Source: Planctomycetota bacterium
GTDB taxonomy: Bacteria; Planctomycetota; B15-G4; SIAN01
NCBI GenBank assembly: GCA_016795285.1
Contig: JAEUIC010000008.1
Coordinates: 62,001-126,000, forward strand
Direction of reading: 5' to 3'
Length of the DNA stretch: 64,000 nucleotides
In this document: positions 33,903 to 43,740 of the stretch, in pieces
How the letters are laid out: every line of letters starts with the position of its first letter
Position numbering within the stretch: the first letter of the stretch is position 1
Program-made: the position numbers and the translations under genes
The notes under the pieces: model-generated
Told to the model about the DNA's origin: nothing
The model's database searches: none
Seen by the model: only the letters and a program-made list of their open reading frames with translations

Positions 33903-35072
33903 ATGTGGATCGCCTCGCTGTTCGCCGCCTCGTTGCTCGCGCTCGCGCCGACCGCGCAGGAGGCGCCCGCGCCGGAGCCGACCTACGCGCAGCGCCTCGC
34001 CGCCGCGACCAGCCGCTTCGATGCGGCGATCGCCGCGCAGCCCGACGCGCGCGCAGCGCAGGTCGCCGCCCACGCCGAGGAGCTGCTGGCGCTCGCCGCG
34101 ACGGCTCCCGCGACTCGTGAATCGCTCGACACCTGCCTGCGCGTGGTGACGCTCGATCCGGGCGAGGCGGTGGCGAAGCGGGCGATCGCGGCCATCGTCG
34201 GCAGCGGTGCCGAGCCGCGCCTGCTGGTGGCGCTCTCGCAGTCGCTGATGCGCGGCGTGCCGTCGCGCTGGCACGAGCCGCTCCTCGAGGCGCTGGTCGC
34301 CGGCGTCGAGCAGCGCGACGTGCAGGGCTACGCCGCCTACGCGTTGGGCCACCTGCGGCTCGACTTCGCGGACGACGTCGCCTACTTCACCGACGCCGCG
34401 CAGCCGGAGGAGAAGCGCGCCGAGTACGCCCGGCGACGCGGCGCGGCGCTGCTCGCCGACCACGTCGCGCGCGGTGCCGACGCGCTGCGCAGCGCGGGGC
34501 TCGCGGCGTTGCGTCGCGTGGTCGACGACTTCTACTTCGCCGACCATCGCAAGGCGGGCTACCTCGGCGCGCTCGCCGACGCCGAGCTCTTCGAGCTCGA
34601 GAACCTGCAGGTCGGCATGGTCGCGCCCGAGATCGAGGGGGCCGACGAGGACGGCGTCCCGTTCAAGCTGAGCGACTACCGCGGCAAGGTGGTGCTGCTC
34701 GACTTCTGGGGCTACTGGTGCCCGATCTGCGTCCACAACCTGCCGGGCGAGCGCAAGCTGGTCGATCGCCTGAAGGACGCGCCGTTCGCGCTGGTCGGCG
34801 TCAACAGCGACCCGAAGGACCGCCTCGCCATCGGCCTGAAGCACGAGCCGCTCTCGTGGCGCTCCTTCTTCGATGGCGGCGACCCGTACGGGCCGATCGC
34901 GTCGCGCTGGAACGTGACGAGCTGGCCGACGATGTACGTGCTCGACGAGGCGGGGGTGATCTGCGCGAAGGGGGAGGATCTCGACGAGCTCGAGCGGGCG
35001 GTCGACGCGTTGCTGGCGCGAGCGGCGGCGCCGGCTGCAGCGCCCGCAGGTCGGGCGGGCGCACCGCAGTGA
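33903..35072 (+). CDS. secreted TlpA/ResA-like thiol-disulfide protein with N-terminal helical domain
   Basis: 389 aa. ATG at 33903 with GGAG 8 bases upstream; an ATG at 33858 has none. Signal peptide WIASLFAASLLALAPTAQ. Residues 25-240 are helical and Ala-rich. The C-terminal 150 residues are a redoxin of the TlpA type: APEIEGADEDGVPFKLSDYR, VVLLDFWGYWCPICVHNLPG with Cys273 and Cys276 as the CxxC pair, and WNVTSWPTMYVLDEAG with the cis-Pro. It should act as a periplasmic disulfide reductase or oxidase. Its stop overlaps the GTG start of the next gene. Confidence 0.82.
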   Translation: MWIASLFAASLLALAPTAQEAPAPEPTYAQRLAAATSRFDAAIAAQPDARAAQVAAHAEELLALAATAPATRESLDTCLRVVTLDPGEAVAKRAIAAIVGSGAEPRLLVALSQSLMRGVPSRWHEPLLEALVAGVEQRDVQGYAAYALGHLRLDFADDVAYFTDAAQPEEKRAEYARRRGAALLADHVARGADALRSAGLAALRRVVDDFYFADHRKAGYLGALADAELFELENLQVGMVAPEIEGADEDGVPFKLSDYRGKVVLLDFWGYWCPICVHNLPGERKLVDRLKDAPFALVGVNSDPKDRLAIGLKHEPLSWRSFFDGGDPYGPIASRWNVTSWPTMYVLDEAGVICAKGEDLDELERAVDALLARAAAPAAAPAGRAGAPQ

Positions 35073-36238
35073 TCGGCGGACCCTCCTTGCTCGCGGCGGC
35101 GCTGCTCGCTGCCGCAGCGGTGTCGCTGCGCGCGCACGCTCAGCAGGCTCCGGAACCGTCACCGGCACCGTCTGCAGCGCCGGCGCTCTCCGTCGAGGAG
35201 GTCGCCGCGCGCCGCGCCGCGCGCATCGCCGTCGACCTGGCGCGCGCGGAGGCGCAGATCGCCGCCGTCGACCGCTTCGGGCAGGTCGATCGCTACGCCA
35301 CCGCGCTCCAGGCGCTGCTCGGGACGGTGAAGGAGCGCTTCGCCGACGTCGGCGACGGCGTCTTCACCGACATCGCGCTCAAGAACTGGCTCGACTGGAA
35401 CGGGAGCCGCCCGGGCAGTCCGGTGCTGCCGGAGCTCGACCGCGCCGCCACGAACCACCCCTACTCGACGATCGTCGACCTCGCCCGCCAGCTGCGGGCG
35501 CACGACGTCGACTTCCTGCTGGTCACCTTCCCGACGCGGCCGGCGCTCTATCCCGAGCTCGTGATGGAGTTCCCGACGCTCGACGGCTTCGCCGGCTTCT
35601 GCCCCGCCACGCCGCGCTTCAACAAGGCGCTCGCCGAGGCGGGCGTCGAGGTGCTCGACCTCACGCCCGAGTTCGTGGCGGCGCGTTACGGCGAGGGCGG
35701 CGACAAGCAGGACCAGCTCTTCCTGCGCTACAACCAGCACTGGACGCCGCGCGGCGCCGAGCTGGCGGCGCAGCGGATCGCCGAGCGGCTGGCGCAGTAC
35801 CCGTGGTTCGAGCGCGGCCCGGCCAAGGAAGGGGTCGACTGGGTCGCCACGCGAAACGAGGTGGACGTCAAGATCCAGTGGGGCGGCACGCCGGAAGGGG
35901 CGAAGCCGGAACGGCTGCGTTGCACGCAAGTGACCAAGCCGAAGAGCCCGCGCCTCGATTCGGTCCGGCCGTCGAGCCCGATCACGCTGCTCTCGGGCAG
36001 CTTCGCCGACTTCCACAACTCCTCGCAGTGCGACTTCACGGCGCAGCTCTACCGCTTCACCGGCTGGTCGATCGACAAGATCAACCCGAAGGGGGGCGTC
36101 GAGGACGCCTGCCGCGAGGCGCTGGCCAAGAAGACGCCGGCCGAATGGAAGAAGAAGCGGATCGTGGTCTGGATGCTGCCGGAGCAGGCCTTCCGCGTCG
36201 GTCCGATGTGGCGGCCGATCGCCCTCTTCGACGAGTGA
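35069..36238 (+). CDS. AlgX/AlgJ-like SGNH-fold protein with altered active site
   Basis: 389 aa. GTG start at 35069 overlapping the redoxin stop (GTGA). Signal peptide LLAAALLAAAAVSLRAHA. It resembles the SGNH domain of AlgX/AlgJ polysaccharide O-acetyltransferases: DFLLVTFPTRPALYPEL, VEVLDLTPEFVA, LFLRYNQHWTPRGAELAAQR (the HW motif) and SPITLLSGSFADFHNSSQCDF. In the last block its paralogue has LLGDSFARFYS, so the GDS nucleophile motif has become SGS: Ser kept, Asp lost. It may have altered or no catalysis and act in binding. Paralogue of the next gene. Confidence 0.72.
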   Translation: MIGGPSLLAAALLAAAAVSLRAHAQQAPEPSPAPSAAPALSVEEVAARRAARIAVDLARAEAQIAAVDRFGQVDRYATALQALLGTVKERFADVGDGVFTDIALKNWLDWNGSRPGSPVLPELDRAATNHPYSTIVDLARQLRAHDVDFLLVTFPTRPALYPELVMEFPTLDGFAGFCPATPRFNKALAEAGVEVLDLTPEFVAARYGEGGDKQDQLFLRYNQHWTPRGAELAAQRIAERLAQYPWFERGPAKEGVDWVATRNEVDVKIQWGGTPEGAKPERLRCTQVTKPKSPRLDSVRPSSPITLLSGSFADFHNSSQCDFTAQLYRFTGWSIDKINPKGGVEDACREALAKKTPAEWKKKRIVVWMLPEQAFRVGPMWRPIALFDE

Positions 36239-36243
36239 TCGCG

Positions 36244-37488
36244 ATGGTGGCTGCTGGTTCGACGCTGCTCCCCGCCCTGCTCGCGCTCGCGCTGGCCACG
36301 GCGCAGGAGCCGCCCGCTGCGCCGCCGGCGGCATCGTCCGCGGGCGCGCTCCCGCCCGCCGCGCCGCTCGTCGGCAAGCCGGTCGAGCGGGAGCAGCGGC
36401 TCGCGCTGCAGCGAGCGGCGCTCGACGCGACCATCGCGCGCGCGGCCGCGTTCGGCCACATCGACGAGTTCGCCGCCGCGCTGCGCGCGCTGAAGGCGAA
36501 GCCGATCGAGCCGGTCGCCGGCGACGAAGCGGCCAACGAGACCGACGACTGGCGCAACTGCGCGCGCGGCTGGCTGCCGCGCATGGCGATCGACCACTGG
36601 CTCGCCTGGCACCTGCCGGCGCCCGACAAGCGCGTGCCGCGCGCGATCGACTTCGACTTCCCGAACCACCCGTACCACGCGATCGTCGACCTCGCGAAGC
36701 AGCTGCACGCGCACGACATCGAGTTCGTGCTGGTCCTCTTCCCGAGCCGGCTGCAGCTCTACCCCGAGCTGGTCGACGCCGCCTTCGATCCGGCCCGCCT
36801 CGGCGAGTCGGAGGCGGCGCGCGCGGCGGGGGGCGCGGCGGCGTTCCCCGGCATGGTCGGCGCGACGGCGCAGTTCCTGCGCGCGCTGAACGAGGCGGGC
36901 GTCGAGACGCTCGACCTCGCACCGCCCTTCGTCGCGGCGCGCGCCGACGGCGGTCCCGAGCTCGGCGAGATCTACCTGCAGCGCAACAAGCACTGGACGC
37001 CGCGCGCCGCCGAGCTCGCCGCGCGCCTCGTCGCGGAGCGGCTCTCCGAGCAGGCGTGGTTCGTCCCCGGCAGCTCGATCGAGGGCAAGGTCTTCGAGGT
37101 GATGCGGCGCAAGGTCGACATCGGCGGAGCGGCGGGCGGACAGGCGCCCGACACGACGCCCGAGAAGCTCGCGCTCCACCAAGTGCGCCAGCTCGGCGCG
37201 CGCGTCAACCCCGCCGAGGTGCGCGGCAGCCCGATCGTGCTGCTCGGCGACAGCTTCGCCCGCTTCTATTCCGACCACGGCGCGAGCTTCGGCGACCAGC
37301 TGCGCCGCTTCACCGGCCATCCGATCGATGCGCTGACGCCGATGGGCGGCGGCGAGCTGCAGTGCCGCGAGCAGCTCGCGCGGCGCGACGATCGCATGCG
37401 CGGCAAGAAGGTGGTGGTCTGGCTGCTGCAGGAGGACAACCTGCTGCCCAACGCGCAGTGGAAGAAGGTCGCCCTCTTCGACGAGTGA
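36244..37488 (+). CDS. AlgX/AlgJ-like SGNH-fold putative acetyltransferase/hydrolase
   Basis: 414 aa. ATG at 36244; a GTG at 36235 overlapping the previous stop as GTGA is equally possible and adds three residues. Signal peptide STLLPALLALALATAQ. SGNH/AlgJ blocks are complete: VLVLFPSRLQLYPELVD, VETLDLAPPFVA, IYLQRNKHWTPRAAELAARL and SPIVLLGDSFARFYSDHG with an intact GDS. Its C-terminus (VVVWLLQEDNLLPNAQWKKVALFDE) matches the neighbour (RIVVWMLPEQAF...ALFDE), showing tandem duplication. No MBOAT acyl carrier protein gene is adjacent, so the acetyl donor partner would be elsewhere. Probable target: an exported polysaccharide. Confidence 0.75.
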   Translation: MVAAGSTLLPALLALALATAQEPPAAPPAASSAGALPPAAPLVGKPVEREQRLALQRAALDATIARAAAFGHIDEFAAALRALKAKPIEPVAGDEAANETDDWRNCARGWLPRMAIDHWLAWHLPAPDKRVPRAIDFDFPNHPYHAIVDLAKQLHAHDIEFVLVLFPSRLQLYPELVDAAFDPARLGESEAARAAGGAAAFPGMVGATAQFLRALNEAGVETLDLAPPFVAARADGGPELGEIYLQRNKHWTPRAAELAARLVAERLSEQAWFVPGSSIEGKVFEVMRRKVDIGGAAGGQAPDTTPEKLALHQVRQLGARVNPAEVRGSPIVLLGDSFARFYSDHGASFGDQLRRFTGHPIDALTPMGGGELQCREQLARRDDRMRGKKVVVWLLQEDNLLPNAQWKKVALFDE

Positions 37489-37520
37489 GCGCGCGCGCGA
37501 GCGGTGCCGCGGCGAACTCC

Positions 37521-37571
37521 GCGCAGCAGGAAGCTCAGCGCAGCAGGAAGCTCAGCGCAGCAGGAAGCTCA
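37521..37571. repeat. three tandem 17-base repeats at the 3' end of pepE
   Basis: Three perfect copies of GCGCAGCAGGAAGCTCA occupy 37521-37537, 37538-37554 and 37555-37571. Read on the minus strand each unit begins with TGA and then GCTTCCTGCTGCGC. The right-hand copy encodes the last residues of PepE and the stop is the TGA of the middle copy. The coding end and stop have thus been duplicated into the gap between convergent genes. Confidence 0.9.
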
Positions 37572-38271
37572 GGTCGGCGCCGATCGGCCATTCGACGGGC
37601 GCTTCGCCGCGCCGGAAGAGGCGCACGCTGCCGAAGCCGCCGAGCGTCATGCGCTCGCCGTCGACCTCGAGCCAGCCCCCTTCCCGCAAGCCCACCACCG
37701 GCGGCTCGTTCATCTCGTGGAACTCGCGGATGCGCGTCTCGCGCGTCTCGCCCATGTGCTTGCTGGCCGGGTCGGGATCGAGGTAGTGGGGGTTCAGGTT
37801 GAAGGGCAGCAGCGCGAGCGCGTCGAAGCTCGCCGGCTCGACGATCGGCATGTCGTTGGTCGTCTTCAGGCTCAAGCAGGCGACGTTGCTGCCGGCCGAG
37901 GCGCCGAGGTAGGGCATGCCGGCCGCGACGCGCGCGCGGATCGGGGCGAGCAGCTGCTGGCGCTGCAGCGTGTCGAGCAGCCGGAAGGTGTTGCCGCCGC
38001 CGATGAAGAGCGACTCGGCGCGCGCGACCGCCGCGACCGGGTCGGCGGCGTCGTGCAGCGAGTCGACGCGCACGCCGAGCGCCGCGAACCGCTCGCGCGC
38101 CTTCGCCGCGTAGCCGGCGCGGTCGTGCAGCGCGTACGGCACGAAGAGCAGCGACTTCGCGCCGCGCAGGTGGCGGACGATCGTCTCGGCGGCGTGGTCG
38201 AGGTAGCCCATGCCGGGCTGCGTCGAGTTGGAGAGGAGCAGCACGCGGCGGTAGGCGGGGGAGGGCGTCAT
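37552..38271 (-). CDS. pepE: dipeptidase E (aspartyl dipeptidase, S51)
   Basis: 239 aa. Hydrolyses dipeptides with N-terminal aspartate in the cytoplasm. Blocks: RRVLLLSNSTQPGMGYLDHA, ESLFIGGGNTFRLLDTLQ, MPYLGASAGSNVACLSLKTTNDMP with the nucleophile Ser in GASAGS, and NLNPHYLDPDP with the catalytic His region. Full length. ATG at 38271. The C-terminal LSFLLR lies in the 17-base tandem repeat. It is in the same clan as cyanophycinase and could act on Asp-containing peptides, but it lies 20 kb from the cyanophycin genes. Confidence 0.9.
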   Translation of the reverse strand: MTPSPAYRRVLLLSNSTQPGMGYLDHAAETIVRHLRGAKSLLFVPYALHDRAGYAAKARERFAALGVRVDSLHDAADPVAAVARAESLFIGGGNTFRLLDTLQRQQLLAPIRARVAAGMPYLGASAGSNVACLSLKTTNDMPIVEPASFDALALLPFNLNPHYLDPDPASKHMGETRETRIREFHEMNEPPVVGLREGGWLEVDGERMTLGGFGSVRLFRRGEAPVEWPIGADLSFLLR

Positions 38272-38426
38272 CGGGACTCTTCCGGGAAGCGGTCGCGTGG
38301 AGCGGTCGCGGCAGCGGGCTTCGCGAGCGTAGCGCGGGCTGCCGCGCCCGTGCCGCGCTCGGCGGAATCGGGGTGCGCGAGCGCCGTCCGAGCGGCATCC
38401 TCAGCGCGCCTCGCGACCGTGCCTCG

Positions 38427-39737
38427 ATGAGTGACGCCATGACCGCGATGTCTCGCACCGACGAGCCGGAGCAGGGGGAGGACCTCGCCGACGCGCTCGT
38501 CGACCTGCTGCAGCGGGTGCCGCGCGACGAGGCGCTCGCGTTGATCGTGCAGCGGCCGGCCGACGAGGTCGCCGCCGCGCTCGTGAGGCTCGAGGACGAT
38601 CGCCTCGAGGAACTCCTGCCCGCGGTCCCGCCGGAGCGGCTGGTCGCGTTGATGGCGCGCGAGGAGACCTCCGACGCGGTCGATCTGCTGCAGCGCCTGC
38701 CCGCCCAACGCCGCGCCGCGCTCCTCGAACGCTTGCCGGTCGCCGACGCGGCGCGACTGCGCCGGCTGCTCGGCTATCCGCACGACTCGGCCGGCGGTCG
38801 CATGTCCGACCGCTTCCTCGCCTTGCGCGACGACCTCACCGTCGAGCAGGCGCGCGCGTCGCTGGTCGATCGCGGCGACGCTCCGGAGCTCCAGGGGGTC
38901 TTCTACGGCTACGTCGTGGACGCGACCGGTCGGCTCGTCGGCGTGACGTCGATGCGCGACCTGCTGCTCCAGCGCGGCGAGCGGCGGCTGGTCGACCTCA
39001 TGGATCGCGAGGTCAAGCGCGCGCACGTCGTCGACGACGTCGAGGCGCTCGCGCGACGCTTCGAGGAGCATCGCTACCTCGCGTTGCCCGTCGTCGACGC
39101 GGACGAACGGCTCGTCGGCGTGATCCGCGCCAGCGACGCGCTGGCGATCGCGCGGGAGGAGTCGACCGAGGACATGCAGCTGATGGTGGGGCTGCCGGGC
39201 GACGAGCGGACCTTCACGCCGTGGGCGGTCTCGGTGCGGCGGCGCCTGCCGTGGCTGGTGCTGAACGTCGGGACCGCGATGGCGGCCGCGGCGACGATCG
39301 GCGCCTTCGAGGAGACCATCGCCGCCGCGACGGCGCTGGTGGTGTTCCTGCCGGTGATCTCGAGCCAGGGGGGCAACGCGGGGCTGCAGACGTTGACCGT
39401 GACGTTGCGCGACCTCGCGCTCGGCGTCATCGACGGGCGCGACGCCGCGCGTGCCGTCGGCCGCGCTTCGCTGGTGGCGACGGTGAACGGCGCCGTCGTC
39501 GGGACGCTGATCGGGGCGATTGGCTGGCTCTGGAAGCGTGACGTCACGATCGCGCTGCTCGCGGGCGCCGCCACGCTCCTCAATCAGGTGGCCGCCGCGG
39601 TGGCGGGGATCCTCCTTCCGCTCGGCCTGCGCTGGCTGCGCATGGACCCGGCGCTCGCGTCGAGCATCCTGCTGACGACGATCGCCGACATCGTCGGCTT
39701 CGTCCTCTTCCTGGGGATGGCTTCGTGGCTGCTCTGA
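38427..39737 (+). CDS. mgtE: magnesium transporter MgtE
   Basis: 436 aa. N-terminal helical superhelix (LADALVDLLQRVPRDEALAL, then repeats to about residue 130). Two CBS domains follow (VFYGYVVDATGRLVGVTSM and HRYLALPVVDADERLVGVI). Then come five membrane segments with VVFLPVISSQGGNAGLQTLTV and a final LLTTIADIVGFVLFLGMASWLL. In MgtE the cytoplasmic domains sense magnesium and gate the pore; the conserved pore Asp in TTIADIVGF is present. Start at ATG 38427; two later ATGs at 38439 and 38448 are possible. It overlaps the next gene by 13 bases. Confidence 0.92.
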   Translation: MSDAMTAMSRTDEPEQGEDLADALVDLLQRVPRDEALALIVQRPADEVAAALVRLEDDRLEELLPAVPPERLVALMAREETSDAVDLLQRLPAQRRAALLERLPVADAARLRRLLGYPHDSAGGRMSDRFLALRDDLTVEQARASLVDRGDAPELQGVFYGYVVDATGRLVGVTSMRDLLLQRGERRLVDLMDREVKRAHVVDDVEALARRFEEHRYLALPVVDADERLVGVIRASDALAIAREESTEDMQLMVGLPGDERTFTPWAVSVRRRLPWLVLNVGTAMAAAATIGAFEETIAAATALVVFLPVISSQGGNAGLQTLTVTLRDLALGVIDGRDAARAVGRASLVATVNGAVVGTLIGAIGWLWKRDVTIALLAGAATLLNQVAAAVAGILLPLGLRWLRMDPALASSILLTTIADIVGFVLFLGMASWLL

Positions 39738-41188
39738 ATCGGGCGCGGTGGGCGGCGCTGCTGCTGCTCGCCTACCTGGCGGCGCGCTTCTGGCTGGCGA
39801 CCACGCCCGGCTATCCGCCCGACATCGGGCAGTTCAAGCTCTGGGCGCTGCAGGCCGAGCAGGACGGCCTTGCGTCGCTCTACGGCGGCGGCGCCGACCA
39901 CGACTTCTCGCGCTTCGACTACCCGCCGCTCTACGCCTACGTGCTGCGCGCGATCGGCTGGATCTACTCCTTCTTCGAGCCCGACGCGCTGGCGCGGCAG
40001 GCCGACTCGACGTTGCTCACCGTGCTGGTGAAGCTGCCGGCGCTGCTGGCCGACCTCGCGGTGGCGCTGCTGCTCGCCCGGCTGGCGCGGCGCGGCGCGC
40101 GCGGCGACGGCGGCAACGGCAGCGGCGGGGCGGGCGGGAGCGCGGCGGCGCCGTGGCTCGCCGCGGCGTGGTTGCTGAATCCGGCGGTGCTGCTCGACGG
40201 CGGCCACTGGGGGCAGCCCGACTCGATCCACAGCGGCTTCGTGCTGGCGGCGTTCGCGGCGCTCGCCGGTGCGCTGGGAGCGGCGCGCGGCACGCGTCGC
40301 AGCGCGATCGCGGCCTGGGTGCTGCTCACGCTGGCCGCGCTGATGAAGCCGCTCGGAGCGCCCTTCTTCCCGCTGCTGCTGACCGCTTCGCTGCTGTTCG
40401 CCGGCGTTGCGAGCACGCTGCTCGGCGCGTTGGCGAGCCTCGCCACCGCGGCGCTCCTCTTCGCGCCGTTCGTCGCGCGCTTCGGCGTCGAGTCGATGGC
40501 GGCGCGGCTGCTCGGCGACGTGACGATCATGTCGTTCACGTCGGTGAACGGGCACAACCTCTGGTGGCTCGTCGGCCCTTGGAAGGACAGCGAGGCGCCG
40601 TGGCTGCTCGGCGCGACCGCCACGCAGGTCGGCCTCGCGCTGTTCCTGGCGGCGCTGGCGGCGTTGCTGGTGCTGTCCGTGCGCCGCCATCGGCAACGGC
40701 GCGCGGGGCTCCACGCGACGCAGCTCCTGCTGCTCTCCGGCGCGCTCGCCACCGCCTTCTTCCTCTTCGCGACCCACCTCCACGAGAACCACCTCTTCGC
40801 CGCGCTGCCGCTGCTGATGGGGGCGCTCGCGCTCACGCCCGCCGGCAACGGCGCCCGCCGGCCGCTCGCGCTGCTGATCGCGGCGCTGTCGATCGGCGTC
40901 GCGTGGAACCTGGTCGCGCACGACTTCGCGTGGCGCCACGCGTGGCCCTTCTCCTCCGGCGAGCCGCGCGCCTACGTCGGCGACGCGCCGGAAGGGGTGC
41001 TGGCCGGCGGCGAGCACCTCGCGGGCACGCTCGGCAGCGCGTGGAACCTGCTCTGCGGCGCGGCGCTGGCCGCCTTCGTCTTCGGCAACGGACTGGTCCG
41101 GCTGGCGTGGAGCAGCGCGCTGCCGGCGGAGCGCGAGGGGGACGAGCGCGACCCCGGCGCCATCGGCCCGAGCGGCGCGCCGCGCTAA
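39725..41188 (+). CDS. GT-C type membrane glycosyltransferase (polyprenol-phosphate sugar dependent)
   Basis: 487 aa with about ten membrane segments. GTG start at 39725 inside the end of mgtE. The first periplasmic loop has TTPGYPPDIGQFKLWALQAEQ with the acidic residue typical of the GT-C fold, then FDYPPLYAYVLRAIGW. A later loop holds LLDGGHWGQPDSIHSGFVLA, a motif of mannosyltransferase-like (ALG/DUF2029-type) enzymes. ATHLHENHLFAALPLL is another family block. Expected role: transfer of a sugar from a polyprenyl phosphate carrier to a glycan or protein outside the inner membrane. Substrate unknown. A Gly-rich loop near residue 130 is low complexity. Confidence 0.75.
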   Translation: MAALNRARWAALLLLAYLAARFWLATTPGYPPDIGQFKLWALQAEQDGLASLYGGGADHDFSRFDYPPLYAYVLRAIGWIYSFFEPDALARQADSTLLTVLVKLPALLADLAVALLLARLARRGARGDGGNGSGGAGGSAAAPWLAAAWLLNPAVLLDGGHWGQPDSIHSGFVLAAFAALAGALGAARGTRRSAIAAWVLLTLAALMKPLGAPFFPLLLTASLLFAGVASTLLGALASLATAALLFAPFVARFGVESMAARLLGDVTIMSFTSVNGHNLWWLVGPWKDSEAPWLLGATATQVGLALFLAALAALLVLSVRRHRQRRAGLHATQLLLLSGALATAFFLFATHLHENHLFAALPLLMGALALTPAGNGARRPLALLIAALSIGVAWNLVAHDFAWRHAWPFSSGEPRAYVGDAPEGVLAGGEHLAGTLGSAWNLLCGAALAAFVFGNGLVRLAWSSALPAEREGDERDPGAIGPSGAPR

Positions 41189-41226
41189 GGCTGCTCGGCG
41201 CGGCGCGCGACCCCGCCGCGAACGCT

Positions 41227-41264
41227 GCGGGCCGGCCCGCGTGCTTGCGCGCGAGCCGGCCCGC
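41227..41264. terminator. likely bidirectional terminator hairpin between convergent genes
   Basis: A perfect 10-base inverted repeat, GCGGGCCGGC at 41227-41236 and GCCGGCCCGC at 41255-41264, encloses an 18-base loop. It sits in the 103-base gap between the convergent glycosyltransferase and Gfo/Idh genes. A weak T-rich tail (GTTCGTGTTG) follows on the plus strand at 41271-41280. Confidence 0.55.
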
Positions 41265-41291
41265 CCGATCGTTCGTGTTGCCGGATCTCCC

Positions 41292-42564
<1,273 letters not shown>

Positions 42565-42593
<29 letters not shown>

Positions 42594-43665
42594 CGTCCTC
42601 TCCTCTTGCTTCCACGGGGGCCGGCATCATCGGTGGCCAACCGGGCGACGCGCAAGCACGCACCTCGCCGCCTTCGAGCCATTCGATGCGCGCCACCGCG
42701 CCCGGCACGCGCGCGACGAGCGCCAGCGCCCGCTCGGGCCCGGCCACTCCGCACGCGGTCGAGAGCGCGTCGGCGGTCGCGCCGTCCGGCGCGATCACGG
42801 CGGCCAGCACGCGGCGCGTGAGGCCGAGCCCCTCGGCCGGGTCGATCACGTGGCTCGACCGCTCGCCGCCGATCTCGCCGTAGCGGAAGAGGTCGCCCGA
42901 AGTGGAGAGCGCCGCGTGCGCGAGCAGGACGCAGCGGCGCGGCGCGTCGCTCTCCTGTTCCAGGGGGTGGCCGGCGCCGTCGGCGAGCTCGCTCAGCGCG
43001 ACGCTCCAGCCGCGGGTGCCCGGGGGCGGCGCGCCGGCGCGCACCTCGCCGCCGCCGACGAGCAGCGCGCACGGCAGCCCGCGCTCGCCGAGCAGCGCGA
43101 GCACCTCGTCGAGCGCATCGCCCTTCGCGATGGCGCCGAGGTCGAGCGCCATGCCGGAGCGCGCGAAGGCGAGCGTGCCGCCCGCGCGATCGGCGTGGCG
43201 CACCACGGCGAGCTGGCGGAAGCCGGTGGCCGCGCGAGCGCGCGCGAGCACGGCGTCGCTCGGCGGCTCGCCTTGCCGGCGGGCGCGGCGCCACAGCTGC
43301 ACGAGCGGGCCGATCGTGATGTCGAAGGCGCCGTCGCAGAGCGCGGCGAGCTCCTGCGCGCGCGCAGCGACGCGTGCGAGATCGTTCCCGATGGCGATCG
43401 GCGTGCCGGGCGCCGCGTTGGCGGCGCGCGTGACGCGGGCGAGCTCGCTGTCGTCGCGCCAGTCGGAGAGCGCCTGCTCGAGCGCGTCGATGCGCGCGAA
43501 GGCGGCCGCGGCGGCCGCGGCGGCACGCTCGCCCTCGTCGGCGTAGAGGAGCAGCCGGAAGCGCGTCCCCATGGCCGGATGGTCGAAGGCGAAGCGCTGG
43601 AGCGGAGCGCTGCAACCCGCTGCGAGCACGAGGAGGGCGATGGCGCTGACGAGAGCGGTCTTCAT
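42565..43665 (-). CDS. apbE: FAD:protein FMN transferase, lipoprotein
   Basis: 366 aa. Signal peptide and lipobox LLVLAAGC (mature Cys18). ApbE blocks: HPAMGTRFRLLLYADEGE at the N-terminus, MALDLGAIAKGDALDEVLAL (Mg/FAD binding), LLVGGGEVRAGAPPPGTRGW and STSGDLFRYGEIGGERSSHVIDP. Later ADALSTACGVAGPERALAL completes the domain. The family attaches FMN to Thr in exported flavoproteins such as RnfG/NqrC; none is visible nearby. It overlaps the downstream Gfo/Idh gene by 29 bases. The C-terminal tail is acidic and longer than usual. Divergent from the gene at 43741. Confidence 0.9.
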
Positions 43666-43740
43666 GAGGTCGCGGCGGGGGAGTATAGGTGGCGCCCCAC
43701 GGCGCGCCCGGCGCTGCTTCGCAAGCGGACGGAGCTCGAG

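Noticed and set aside
37521..37571. Possible CRISPR or attachment site
   Set aside because: Seventeen-base units without spacers and no integrase nearby; simple tandem duplication explains it.
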